A stretch of DNA of 64,000 nucleotides from Lagopus muta (lineage: Eukaryota > Chordata > Aves > Galliformes > Phasianidae), in contig NC_064443.1 in the NCBI RefSeq assembly GCF_023343835.1, positions 1-64,000 on the forward strand. The letters are read 5' to 3'. Shown here piece by piece: positions 1-9,021 of the stretch. The stretch's first letter is position 1; every line of letters starts with the position of its first letter. The translations under genes were made by a program, and so were the position numbers. The notes beneath the pieces are model-generated. The model ran no database searches. It saw only the letters and a program-made list of their open reading frames with translations, and had not been told where the DNA came from.

Positions 1-43
1 TACCCTAACCCTAACCTAACCCTAACCCTACCCTAACCCAAAA

Positions 44-82
<39 letters not shown>

Positions 83-172
83 CCCACCCTAACCCTAACC
101 CTAACCCTAACCCTAACCCTAACCCTAACCCTAACCCTAACCCTAACCCTAACCCTAACCCTAACCCTAACC

Positions 173-213
<41 letters not shown>

Positions 214-524
214 CCCTAACCCCTAACCCTAACCCTAACCCTAACCCTAACCCTAACCCTAACCCTAACCCTAACCCTAACCCTAACCCTAACCCTAACC
301 CTAACCCTAACCCTAACCCTAACCCTAACCCTAACACCTAACCCTAACCCTAACCCTCCCCTAACCCTAACCCTAACCCTAACCCTAACCCTAACCCTAA
401 CCCTAACCCTAACCCTAACCCTAACCCTAACCCTAACCCTAACCCTAACCCTAACCCTAACCCTAACCCTAACCCTAACCCTAACCCTACCCTAACCCTA
501 ACCCTAACCCTAACCCTAACAACC

Positions 525-565
<41 letters not shown>

Positions 566-835
566 CCCTAACCCTAACCCTAACCCTAACCCTAACCCTA
601 ACCCTAACCCTAACCCTAACCCTAACCCTAACCCTAACCCTAACCCTAACCCTAACCCTAACCCTAACCCTAACCCTAACCCTAACCCTAACCCTAACCC
701 TACCCTAACCCTAACCCCTAACCCTACCCCCTACCCCTAACCCCTACCCCTAACCCTACCCCTAACCCTAACCCTACCCCTAACCCTACCCCTAACCCTA
801 CCCATAACCCCATAACCCCATAACCCCATAACCCC
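1..835. repeat. Terminal telomeric repeat (CCCTAA)n with degenerate inner border
   Basis: The stretch is nearly uninterrupted CCCTAA, the C-rich strand expected at the left end of a vertebrate chromosome. A few single-unit slips occur (for example near 45-55, 335-360 and 485-525). From about 705 the units change to CCCCTA and then CCCATAAC variants, the usual inward decay of the array. Orientation is uniform, so this reads as a true chromosome end rather than an interstitial block. The slips could be consensus errors of long-read assembly. Confidence 0.97.
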
Positions 836-1700
836 AAATGTCTAAGTCTAACCCCAAATGTCTAAGTCTAACCCCAAATGTCTAAGTCTAACCCCAAATT
901 CTAAGTCTAACCCCAAAAGTCTAAGTCTAACCCGAAAAATTCTAAGTCTAACCTGAAAAATTCTAAGTCTAACCCCAAAAGTCTAAGTCTAACCCCAAAA
1001 GTCTAAGTCTAACCCCAAAAGTCTAAGTCTAAGTCTAACCCCAAAAGTCTAAGTCTAAGTCTAACCCCAAAAGTCTAAGTCTAACCCCAAAAGTCTAAGT
1101 CTAAGTCTAACCCCAAAAGTCTAAGTCTAAGTCTAACCCCAAAAGTCTAAGTCTAACCCCAAAAGTCTAAGTCTAACCCCAAAAGTCTAAGTCTAACCCC
1201 AAAAGTCTAAGTCTAAGTCTAACCCCAAAAGTCTAAGTCTAACCCCAAAAGTCTAAGTCTATCCCCAAAAGTCTAAGTCTAACCCCAAAAGTCTAAGTCT
1301 AAGTCTAACCCCAAAAGTCTAAGTCTAACCCCAAAAGTCTAAGTCTAAGTCTAACCCCAAAAGTCTAAGTCTAAGTCTAACCCCAAAAGTCTAAGTCTAA
1401 CCCCAAAAGTCTAAGTCTAAGTCTAACCCCAAAAGTCTAAGTCTAAGTCTAACCCCAAAAGTCTAAGTCTAACCCAAAAAGTCTAAGTCTAACCCCAAAA
1501 GTCTAAGTCTAACCCCAAAAGTCTAAGTCTAAGTCTAACCCGAAAAGTCTAAGTCTAACCCAAAAAAAGTCTAAGTCTAACCCCAAAAGTCTAAGTCTAA
1601 CCCCAAAAGTCTAAGTCTAAGTCTAACCCCAAAAGTCTAAGTCTAAGTCTAACCCGAAAAGTCTAAGTCTAACCCGAAAAGTCTAAGTCTACCCCATGTC
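836..1700. repeat. 20/26-bp telomere-adjacent satellite
   Basis: A tandem array of a 20-bp unit of the form AAAAGTCTAAGTCTAACCCC. Some units carry an extra AAGTCT, giving 26 bp. The first copies have AATGTCTAAG in place of AAAAGTCTAAG. Every unit keeps CTAACCCC, a telomere-like core in the same orientation as the terminal array, so the satellite probably arose from degenerate telomeric repeats (inference). It ends abruptly near 1,700. No coding potential is seen. Confidence 0.93.
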
Positions 1701-2200
1701 TAAGTCTACCACCCTCCACACCTACCTTTCTCACCTATGTTCCAGTGTCCTTCAAGTCCTTGCCGTGACAAAGCAAGACACACAACGTACGTGCATTGTT
1801 TAACTATTTGTTTATTACAGCACTGTTTCCACAAGGCAGGACTCATACAATCATATACATGTATGTATATACACGCTATACCAGCAACAATGCATTGAGA
1901 AGCAGAACATGTAATGAATAGGGGTCTGTGATTCCCCAACTTAGTTTATAGGCACAGCATCCACACATTCTGTACAAGGCACAACACAGTTTACAGGCGC
2001 AACATAACACATATTGCGTACATGGCACGACGCAATTTACAGGTGCAGCACACACATATGCAGTACAGCTGTAACACATGGTTCACATAGACGTCATACC
2101 AACCAGAGAAAGGGTACAAACCCACCATACCCCATTAGTGACACCACATTTGTGAGAACACACCTCAAAAGCAGTGCAGATCTCAGCCCATCCAAAGACA
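1701..2200. repeat. Spacer with a three-copy 45-46 bp tandem repeat
   Basis: Mostly non-repetitive sequence. Three diverged 45-46 bp units begin at about 1,943, 1,988 and 2,034; each starts RRTTTAYAGG and contains a TACA..GGCACRAC-like centre. The Cys/Tyr-rich minus-strand open frame over this stretch (1,876-2,079) is produced by the repeat and is not regarded as a gene. Confidence 0.6.
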
Positions 2201-2215
2201 TTGCAATTCTCAGAA

Positions 2216-2232
2216 CGGCCACAAAGGGGCGC
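2216..2232 (+). promoter_or_regulatory. CTCF-like motif, copy 1 of 6
   Basis: CGGCCACAAAGGGGCGC resembles the vertebrate CTCF core (CCACNAGGGGGCGC type). It is diverged by one central A for G and by the first base compared with copies 2 and 5. It lies 50 bp before the first telomere-like hairpin. Confidence 0.5.
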
Positions 2233-2281
2233 GAGTCTCAGACTGGCCGGGAGGAACAAAATCGCCTCCACCGGCCCTTGG

Positions 2282-2342
2282 TTACGGGGTTGGGTTAGCC
2301 CTGCGCTAGAACAAACAAAGCAAAGCTAACCCAACCCCGTAA
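2282..2342. repeat. Telomere-like inverted repeat (hairpin) 1 of 5
   Basis: Perfect 18-bp arms: TTACGGGGTTGGGTTAGC (2,282-2,299) and its reverse complement (2,325-2,342), around a 25-nt loop. The arms contain GGGTTAG / CTAACCC, so each hairpin presents both telomere-like strands. Confidence 0.9.
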
Positions 2343-2600
2343 GCAAGGCAAACTTAAAGCCAATTTGGTTTACATAATTTGGATGTAAAACTAAAGCCAA
2401 TTTGGTTTACAATAATTGAGTGTAAAGCTAAAGCCAATTTGATTGAAGTCAAGTGAATGTAAAGCTAAAGCCAATTTGGTTGAAATAAGTTGAATGCAAA
2501 ACCAAAGCCAATTTGGTTGATGCAAAATGACTGCAAGGCTAAAGCCAATTTGGTTGAGATTAATTGAATGCAGACACTGAAATCAGCACAGATCATCAAA

Positions 2601-2617
2601 TGGCCACAAGGGGGCGC
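2601..2617 (+). promoter_or_regulatory. CTCF-like motif, copy 2 of 6
   Basis: TGGCCACAAGGGGGCGC matches the known CTCF consensus at essentially every strongly weighted position. It lies in the constant core of the satellite unit, 50 bp before the inverted repeat at 2,668. Binding is inferred from the motif only. Confidence 0.65.
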
Positions 2618-2667
2618 AAGTCTCAGACTGGCCGGGAAGGAACAAAATCGCCTCCACCGGCCCTTGG

Positions 2668-2728
2668 TTACGGGGTTGGGTTAGCCCTGCGCTAGAACAA
2701 ACAAAGCAAAGCTAACCCAACCCCGTAA
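2668..2728. repeat. Telomere-like inverted repeat (hairpin) 2 of 5
   Basis: Arms 2,668-2,685 and 2,711-2,728, identical to copy 1, with the same 25-nt loop. Confidence 0.9.
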
Positions 2729-2949
2729 GCAAGGCAAACTTAAAGCCAATTTGGTTTACATTAATTGGATGTAAAACTAAAGCCAATTTGGTTTACATTA
2801 ATTGGATGTAAAACTAAAGCCAATTTGATTGAAGTCAATTGAATGTAAAACTAAAGCCAATTTGGTTGAAATAAGTTGAATGCAAAGCCAAAGCCAATTT
2901 GATTGAGATTAATTGAATGCAGACGCTGAAATCAGCACAGATCATCAAA

Positions 2950-2966
2950 TGGCCACAAGGGGGCAC
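2950..2966 (+). promoter_or_regulatory. CTCF-like motif, copy 3 of 6
   Basis: TGGCCACAAGGGGGCAC. This is the same motif with CpG lost at the end (GCAC for GCGC), consistent with deamination of a methylated CpG. It has the same position in the unit as the other copies. Confidence 0.55.
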
Positions 2967-3016
2967 AAGTCTCAGACTGGCCGGGAAGGAACAAAATCGC
3001 CTCCACCGGCCCTTGG

Positions 3017-3077
3017 TTACGGGGTTGGGTTAGCCCTGCGCTAGAACAAACAAAGCAAAGCTAACCCAACCCCGTAA
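3017..3077. repeat. Telomere-like inverted repeat (hairpin) 3 of 5
   Basis: Arms 3,017-3,034 and 3,060-3,077, identical to the other copies. Confidence 0.9.
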
Positions 3078-3335
3078 GCAAGGCAATGCTAAAGCCAATT
3101 TGGTTTACATTAATTGGATGTAAAACTAAAGCCAATTTGGTTTACATTTAATTAGATGTAAAACTAAGTCAACTTGGCTTACAATAATTGAGTGTAAAGC
3201 TAAAGCCAATTTGATTGAAGTCAAGTGAATGTAAAACTAAAGCCAATTTGGTTGATGCAAAATGACTGCAAGGCTAAAGCCAAGTTGGTTGAGATTAATT
3301 GAATGCAGATGCCGAAATCAGCGCAACTCTTCAAA

Positions 3336-3352
3336 TGGCCACAAGGGGGCAC
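3336..3352 (+). promoter_or_regulatory. CTCF-like motif, copy 4 of 6
   Basis: TGGCCACAAGGGGGCAC, identical to copy 3 over 17 bases and 386 bp further on. The orientation is the same. Confidence 0.55.
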
Positions 3353-3401
3353 GAGTCTCAGACTGGCCGGGAGGAACAAAATCGCCTCCACCGGCCCTTG
3401 G

Positions 3402-3462
3402 TTACGGGGTTGGGTTAGCCCTGCGCTAGAACAAACAAAGCAAAGCTAACCCAACCCCGTAA
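3402..3462. repeat. Telomere-like inverted repeat (hairpin) 4 of 5
   Basis: Arms 3,402-3,419 and 3,445-3,462, identical to the other copies. Confidence 0.9.
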
Positions 3463-3720
3463 GCAAGGCAAACTTAAAGCCAATTTGGTTTACATAATTT
3501 GGATGTAAAACTAAAGCCAATTTGGTTTACAATAATTGAGTGTAAAGCTAAAGCCAATTTGATTGAAGTCAAGTGAATGTAAAACTAAAGCCAATTTGGT
3601 TGAAATAAGTTGAATGCAAAACCAAAGCCAATTTGGTTGATGCAAAATGACTGCAAGGCTAAAGCCAATTTGGTTGAGATTAATTGAATGCAGACACTGA
3701 AATCAGCACAGATCATCAAA

Positions 3721-3737
3721 TGGCCACAAGGGGGCGC
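3721..3737 (+). promoter_or_regulatory. CTCF-like motif, copy 5 of 6
   Basis: TGGCCACAAGGGGGCGC, identical to copy 2. It again lies 50 bp before the inverted repeat (3,788). Confidence 0.65.
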
Positions 3738-3787
3738 AAGTCTCAGACTGGCCGGGAAGGAACAAAATCGCCTCCGCCGGCCCTTGG

Positions 3788-3848
3788 TTACGGGGTTGGG
3801 TTAGCCCTGCGCTAGAACAAACAAAGCAAAGCTAACCCAACCCCGTAA
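3788..3848. repeat. Telomere-like inverted repeat (hairpin) 5 of 5
   Basis: Arms 3,788-3,805 and 3,831-3,848, identical to the other copies. All five hairpins have no mismatch in the stem, whereas the flanking 37-bp subrepeats vary. Confidence 0.9.
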
Positions 3849-4033
3849 GCAAGGCAAACTTAAAGCCAATTTGGTTTACATTTAATTGCATGTAAAGCTA
3901 AAGCCAATTTGGTTTACATTAATTGGATGTAAAACTAAAGCCAATTTGGTTTACATTAATTGAATGTAAAGCTAAAGCCAATTTGGTTGAAGTCAATTGA
4001 ATGCAGACGCTGAAATCAGCGCAACTCTCAAAA

Positions 4034-4050
4034 TGGCCACAAAGGGGCAC
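4034..4050 (+). promoter_or_regulatory. CTCF-like motif, copy 6 of 6
   Basis: TGGCCACAAAGGGGCAC, a more diverged copy at the inner edge of the satellite, 313 bp after copy 5. It is not followed by an inverted repeat; the sequence leaves the satellite about 10 bp later. Confidence 0.45.
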
Positions 4051-4055
4051 GAGTC

Positions 4056-4270
4056 TGAAAGTGGCCAGGAAGGAATGCAGATGGCATCAGAAGGAAGCGT
4101 TGATTGGCCTGGGAGCAGAAGGGCCCTCAGGAAGGGTGCGGGTGGGTTGGATCGCTGGGCTGAAGCTGATGGGATGAACTGTAATGAGACCGAGTGCCGC
4201 ATCCCACACGTTGCCTGCGATGATCTTGGTGGGGGCTTGTGACAGAGTGACAGGAAGATCATGGAAATCA
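4056..4270. other. Transition sequence, no gene seen
   Basis: GC-rich sequence between the satellite and the first large minisatellite unit. It is not obviously repeated elsewhere in the window. The open frames crossing it are short and continue into repeats on one side. Confidence 0.5.
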
Positions 4271-5600
4271 TGGAAAGGGAACGGAGTGGGGATTCGGGTA
4301 ACAGCTCAACTGAACTGAGCTGGCGGTGACTGTGGGAGGCCAGGAAAGCCAATGGCATCGCAGGGGGGAAGTCATCGACTGGAAGCATCGAAGGCATCTT
4401 CACCTGTAATACAGAGACATGCTTTAGAAGGAGGAACGCTGAGACCCAAACTGTGCTCACCGTCAGCCCACCCCCACAAAACGTGGAAGCCAAACACCAC
4501 TCCAAGAAATGGCTTCAGAGTAAGGTTAGGAGTATTTAACAGGAAAGGTGTTAGGGTTAGGTACATCAGAATTAGGGTTAGAGTGACCGTTAGGGAAGGC
4601 CAAGGCAAAGGCAGGAGCAAAAGGCAAGGAGAACAGCCGAGGGAACGCCAAAACAGAGGGCAAAGGCAAAGGGATGGGAAAGGCTTGGAGAATGCCAAAA
4701 GTTGCGTCATAGGTCAGGCCCAAGGAGAAGGCCACAGAGAACACCAGAACAGAGACCAAAGAGATCAACGCAGAAGGCCAAAATGGAGGGCGAGGTCCGT
4801 GAGAACGCTGCAGGGAAGGCCGATGCAGAAGGTCAAGGGCAATGGCCAAAGAGAATGCAGCACAAAAGGCCAAAACCAAAGGCAAAGAGAATGCTGTAGG
4901 AGAAGACAAAACAAGAGGCCAAAGGGAATGTGGCAAAGAAGGCCAGGAGCAATGGCCAAAGAGAACGTGGAAGGGGACACCAAAATCAAAGGCCAAAGAG
5001 AACACTGCAGGGAATGCCAGAACAGGAGGCCAAAGGGAATGTGGCAAAGATGGCCGAGGGCAAAGGCCAAAGAGAACGCAGCCAGGAGCGCCAAAACTGA
5101 AGGCCAAAATAATGTTGCAGGGAACGCCAGAATGGGAGGCAAAGGGAACGTGGCAAAGAAGGCCAAGGACAAAGGCCAAGGGAATGTGGCACAGATGGCC
5201 AGAACCAAAGGCCAAAGAGAACACAGCGAAGGTGGCCAAGGGCAAATGGCCAAGAGAATGCCACAGGGAACGCCAAAACAGGAGGGCAAGAGAACGCAGC
5301 AGGAAAAGCCAAGGGCAAGGAGAATGCTGCAGGGAAAGGCTGGAGGCAAGGAGAACACGGAAAGAAAAGGACAGGCAGCATTCAGGACACCATGAAGTGC
5401 AGAAATGAGCTCTGGGAACCCTACCTTGTGTCTCAGTAAGTAATGAGTAAACACTGGTGGGTGAGCATTGCCCTTACCTGCTGGGCAGACAATTACCAGG
5501 CAGCAAAGTGGGGTTCCGGGGCGTTCCAGGAAATGCAGATTCCGGTTCCTGCTGCTGTCATCAAGAGCCGCACATCTCCATGCTGTCCTTACAGCACTCA
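4271..5600. repeat. Subtelomeric large unit 1 (block A, 37-bp minisatellite, block B)
   Basis: Block A (4,271-4,550) is a non-tandem segment that recurs at 5,601-5,870. It ends in telomere-like TTAGGGTTAGG runs (4,551-4,595). The minisatellite (about 4,595-5,365) is purine-rich with a 37-bp period: successive AAAGRGAA starts fall at 4,848, 4,884, 4,921, 4,958, 4,995, 5,032, 5,069 and 5,106. Block B (5,366-5,600) recurs after each later array. Long open frames exist here on both strands, but because 37 is not a multiple of 3 a stop-free unit keeps all frames open; they are not taken as genes. Confidence 0.85.
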
Positions 5601-7085
5601 GGAAAGGGAACGGAGCAGGGATTCAGGTAACGGCTGGACTGAACCGAGCAGGCGGTGAGTGCGGGAGGACTGGAAAGACGATGGCATCGCAGGGGGGAAG
5701 CCATCAACTGGAAGCATCGAAGGCATCTTCACCTGTAATACAGAGACACGCTTTAGAAGGAGGAACGCTGAGACAGAAACGATGCTCAGTCAGCCCACCC
5801 ACAAAACATGGAAGCCAAACACGGCTCCAAGAAATGGCTTCAGAGTAAGGTTAGGAGTATTTAACAGGGAAGCTGTGGGGCTTTTGTTAGTATTACACAG
5901 AAGGTTACAGAGGGGTTCAGTGCCCAACTGAAAGCACTATGGAAGGTGCAGGGTTAATTTGCACAGGTATCTATACAGTCATGGCTGCAATTCACACTAC
6001 ATTTGGGGTTCAGAGCTTAGGGTTGGGGAGAAGGTATTGAGGTTAGGGTTATTAGGATCGTGCTCATAGTGAGCGATAGGGAAGGCCAAGGCAAAGGTAA
6101 GAGCAAAAGGCAAGGAGAACAGCAGAGGGAACGCCAAAACGGAGGGCAAAGGCATGGACGACATCCAAGGGAAGGCAACGTCAAAGGCAAAGGGAAGGCA
6201 AAGGCAGGGAGAGCACTGAAGAGAAAGCCTCGTCACAGGCCAGGCCTGAGGAGAAGGCCGCAGAGAACGCCAAAACAGAGACAAAAGAAAACAAATCAGG
6301 GAAAGCCAAAATGGAGGGCAAGGTCCATGAGAACGCTGCATGGAAGGCCAACGCAGAAGGCCAAGGGCAATGGCCAAAGAGAACATGGAAGGGAACGCCA
6401 AAACCAAAGGCCAAAGAGAACGCCATAAGGGATGCCAAAACAAGAGGCCAAAGGGAATGTGGCAAAGAAGGCTGAGGGCAATGGCCAAAGAGAACGCAGC
6501 CAGGAGCGCCAAAACTGAAGGCCAAAGAGAATGTTGTAGGGAATGCCAGAACAGAAGGCAAAGGGAACGTGGCAAAGAAGGCCAAGGACAAAGGCCAAGG
6601 GAATGTGGCACAGATGGCCAGAACCAAAGGCCAAAGAGAACGCAGCAAAGGTGGCCAAGGGCAAATGGCCAAGAGAATGCCACAGGGAACGCCAAAACAG
6701 GAGGGCAAGAGAATGCAGTAGGGAACAGCGAGGGCAAGGAGAACACAGCAGGGAAAGGCTGGAGGTGAGGAGAACACAGAAAGAAAAGGACAGACAGCAT
6801 TCAGGACACCATGAAGTGCAGAAATGAGCTCTGGGAACCCTACCTTGTGTCTCAGTAAGTAATGAGTATACAATGGTGGGTGAGCACTGCCCTTACCTGC
6901 TGGGCAGACAATTACCGGCCAGCAAAGCGAGGTTCCGGGGCATTCCAGGAAATGCAGATTCCAGTTTCTGCTGCTGCCATGAAGAGCCGCGCATCTCCGT
7001 GCTGTCCTTAAAGTGCTCAGGAGCAACGCAGCTCTGCTGCCACCTGTGGGACACAATGCAGTAATGAAGGCGCTGCCCCGCATGT
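5601..7085. repeat. Subtelomeric large unit 2 (block A, 37-bp minisatellite, block B)
   Basis: Block A (5,601-5,870) is highly similar to 4,271-4,550. A 200-bp extension with telomere-like runs (TTAGGGTTGGGG near 6,018; GGTTAGGGTTATTAGG near 6,041) leads into the minisatellite (about 6,070-6,770). Block B (6,771-7,085) follows and is longer than in unit 1, including a 147-nt splice-site-flanked stretch on the minus strand. Stop-poor frames on both strands are repeat artefacts. Confidence 0.85.
6897..7043 (-). other. Exon-like block between splice-like sites, copy in unit 2
   Basis: Read on the minus strand, this 147-nt block is preceded by GTGTCCCACAG (acceptor-like, ending at 7,044) and followed by CAGGTAAGG (donor-like, at 6,896). 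The block at 8,551-8,698 has the same boundaries. Transcription would run towards the telomere. There is no expression evidence in the sequence, and the acceptor's pyrimidine tract is weak. Confidence 0.3.
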
Positions 7086-7435
7086 GTGGGGCTCCACCCT
7101 GAGCACATTGCTGTAATGATGACACAAGGATTGTAATTAATTATAATTATAATTAACATTAGGGATATAATTAATGTTATTCATAGGGTTGAAGTTACAG
7201 TTGGTCTAACATCAGTATTCTGCACTACAATCACAATTAAGGTTATTTGACAAAAAACATGAGGCATTATTTTTAAGGCAGCATTCAGGTTAAGAGACAT
7301 TTTCAACACTGCGTTAAGGGTTTGGTTTACAGATACGCTGCAGGTTAACACAATTATCATTAGAACTCCCATTCAGCTACAGGTTCCGGTCAAGGTTAAC
7401 TTTAATGTTGCCTCCCAGCTAATCCCAGAGTGCCG
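7086..7435. other. AT-rich spacer, no gene seen
   Basis: Begins with TTATAATTA-type repeats (7,135-7,165), followed by loosely telomere-like GGTTA and TTAAGG words. It separates large units 2 and 3. No open frame of interest is seen. Confidence 0.5.
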
Positions 7436-8735
7436 AAGACAAGCAGAACTCCCAGGGCAGGCAAAGGGAAGGAGAACTCTCATGGAAAACCAAGGTAAAT
7501 GCGAAGAAAACAGCCAAGCTAAGGCAAGGGCAAAAGCAAAGAGAGCACCAATGGAAAGCCAAGGTGAGGGCAAGGAGAACGCAACAGGAAAGGTCAGAAT
7601 ACAGCCAAAGAGAACACAGCAGGAAAGGCCAAGGGCAAAGGCCAAGAGAATGCAGCACAAAATGCCAAAACAAAAGGACAAGGGAACACAACGTGGAATG
7701 CCCAGGCAAGGGCTAAGAAAACATGGCAGGAAAAGCCAAAATAGGAGGGCAAGAGAACGCGGCAAAGAAGGCCAATGCAGAATGTGGCTGGAACAGCAAG
7801 TTAGGAGGTCAAAGAGAATGCTGCAGGGAATGCCCAGGCAAGGGCCAAGACAATGTGGCAGGAAATGCCAAAACAGGAGGCCAAAGAGAATGCTGCCGGG
7901 AACGCCAAAACTGAATGCTGAAGAGGATGTGGCAACAGAAAGCCAAGGGCAATGGCCAAGAGATGTGGCATAGAACACAAAAACAGGAGGGCAAGGGCCA
8001 AGAGAACGTTGAAGGAAATGCCCAGGATGATGGCCAAGAGAACACGGCAAGAAACGCCAAAACAGGAGGGCAGGAGAACGCAGCAGGGAACACCAAAACT
8101 GAATGCCGAAGTGAATGTGGCAAAGAAAGCCAAGGGCAATGGCCAAGAGAACCCAGCATGGAACACAAAAACAGGAGGGCAAGAGAATGCCCAGCCAATG
8201 GCAACGGCTAAGAGAACATGGAAGGAATTACCAAAACAGGAGGGCGAGAGAACGCAGTACAGAACGCCAAAACTGAACACTGAAGTGAATCCAGCAAAGA
8301 AAGCCAAGGGCAACGGCCAAATGAACGTGGCATGGAACACAAAAACAGGAGGGCAAGAGAATGCAGTAGGGAACAGCAAGGGCAAAGGGAAGGAAAACAC
8401 TGCAGTGAAAGGCCAGAGACAAAGAGAACACAGGAAGAAAAGGACAGGCAGCATCCAGGGCACCATAAAGTGCAATGAAGAGCTCTGGGAGCACCGTGTT
8501 GTGCCGTGCTATGGAGTGGGTAAACACTGATGGGTGAGCATTGCCCTTACCTGCTGGGCAGACAATTACCAGCCAGCAAAGCGAGGCTCTGGGGCATTCC
8601 AGGAAATGCAGATTCCGGTTCCTTGCTGTTCCCATGAAGAGCCACGCATCTCCATGCAGTCGTTACGGCACTCGGGAGCGCTGCAACTCCGCAGCCACCT
8701 GTGGGACACAATGCAGTAATGAAGGCACTGCCCTA
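7436..8735. repeat. Subtelomeric large unit 3 (37-bp minisatellite and block B)
   Basis: Block A is absent. The minisatellite (about 7,440-8,440) is the longest and most diverged of the three, built from AGAGAACRYRGCA, GCCAAAACAGGAGGGC and AAGGCCAAGGGCAA words. Block B (8,441-8,735) is close to that of unit 2. Hydrophobic minus-strand frames rich in Leu/Phe/Cys (7,373-8,475) are the reverse reading of the repeat. Confidence 0.82.
8551..8698 (-). other. Exon-like block between splice-like sites, copy in unit 3
   Basis: A 148-nt minus-strand block with acceptor-like CCCACAG immediately upstream and CAGGTAAGG at its end. Both sites match the copy at 6,897-7,043. Unit 1 keeps only the donor side (CAGGTAAGG reading down from 5,480) and lacks the acceptor end. 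It could be a non-coding exon or mere conservation by recent duplication. Confidence 0.3.
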
Positions 8736-9020
8736 CAGATGTGCCTCTTTCACAAACCTGCACTCCTTTCCCTGATCAATGTGGCTGCACTCTGTGCGTG
8801 ATGCTGCTTACCAGCAGCACTGCAGCTGGGAACAACAGACAAGGAGAAGGCTCAGGTACCCAACAATATCCATCTTCCATCTTCTCTGATAACTGCTCAT
8901 TATACACTGCTCTCACCTTCGGTTTGGTAGGTGGGGATTGAGGAAGCAATGCCGGTCCCACAGACCCCTCCCTATCCCACACTGTGATGGCAGATCAGGA
9001 TCTGGACCACCTGAGAACCT
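8736..9020. other. Spacer, no gene seen
   Basis: Single-copy-looking sequence between the last large unit and the CR1 fragments. No recognisable motif or convincing open frame was found. Confidence 0.4.
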
Positions 9021-9021
9021 G

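Larger units (their letters stand above)
2200..4055. repeat. Subtelomeric higher-order satellite: 164-bp core plus 4-6 x 37-bp subrepeats
   Basis: Five full units are seen, marked by an inverted repeat starting at 2,282, 2,668, 3,017, 3,402 and 3,788 (spacings 386, 349, 385, 386). Each unit is a core of about 164 bp followed by tandem 37-bp subrepeats beginning AAAGCCAATTTGG; in the unit at 3,476-3,697 six of them lie at exactly 37-bp steps. The 349-bp unit has lost one subrepeat (386 minus 37), and the last has four (next core start 313 bp on). About 27 subrepeats carry an AGCCAAT box. No coding sequence is seen. Confidence 0.93.

Noticed and set aside
4352-5395. 347-codon basic plus-strand frame, and overlapping frames on both strands over 4.35-8.5 kb
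   Set aside because: Produced by a stop-free 37-bp tandem repeat; the same 37-residue word appears in every frame, and no domain or conserved start is seen.
7135-7165. AT palindromes considered as a replication origin or transposon end
   Set aside because: Too short and simple; nothing else supports it.
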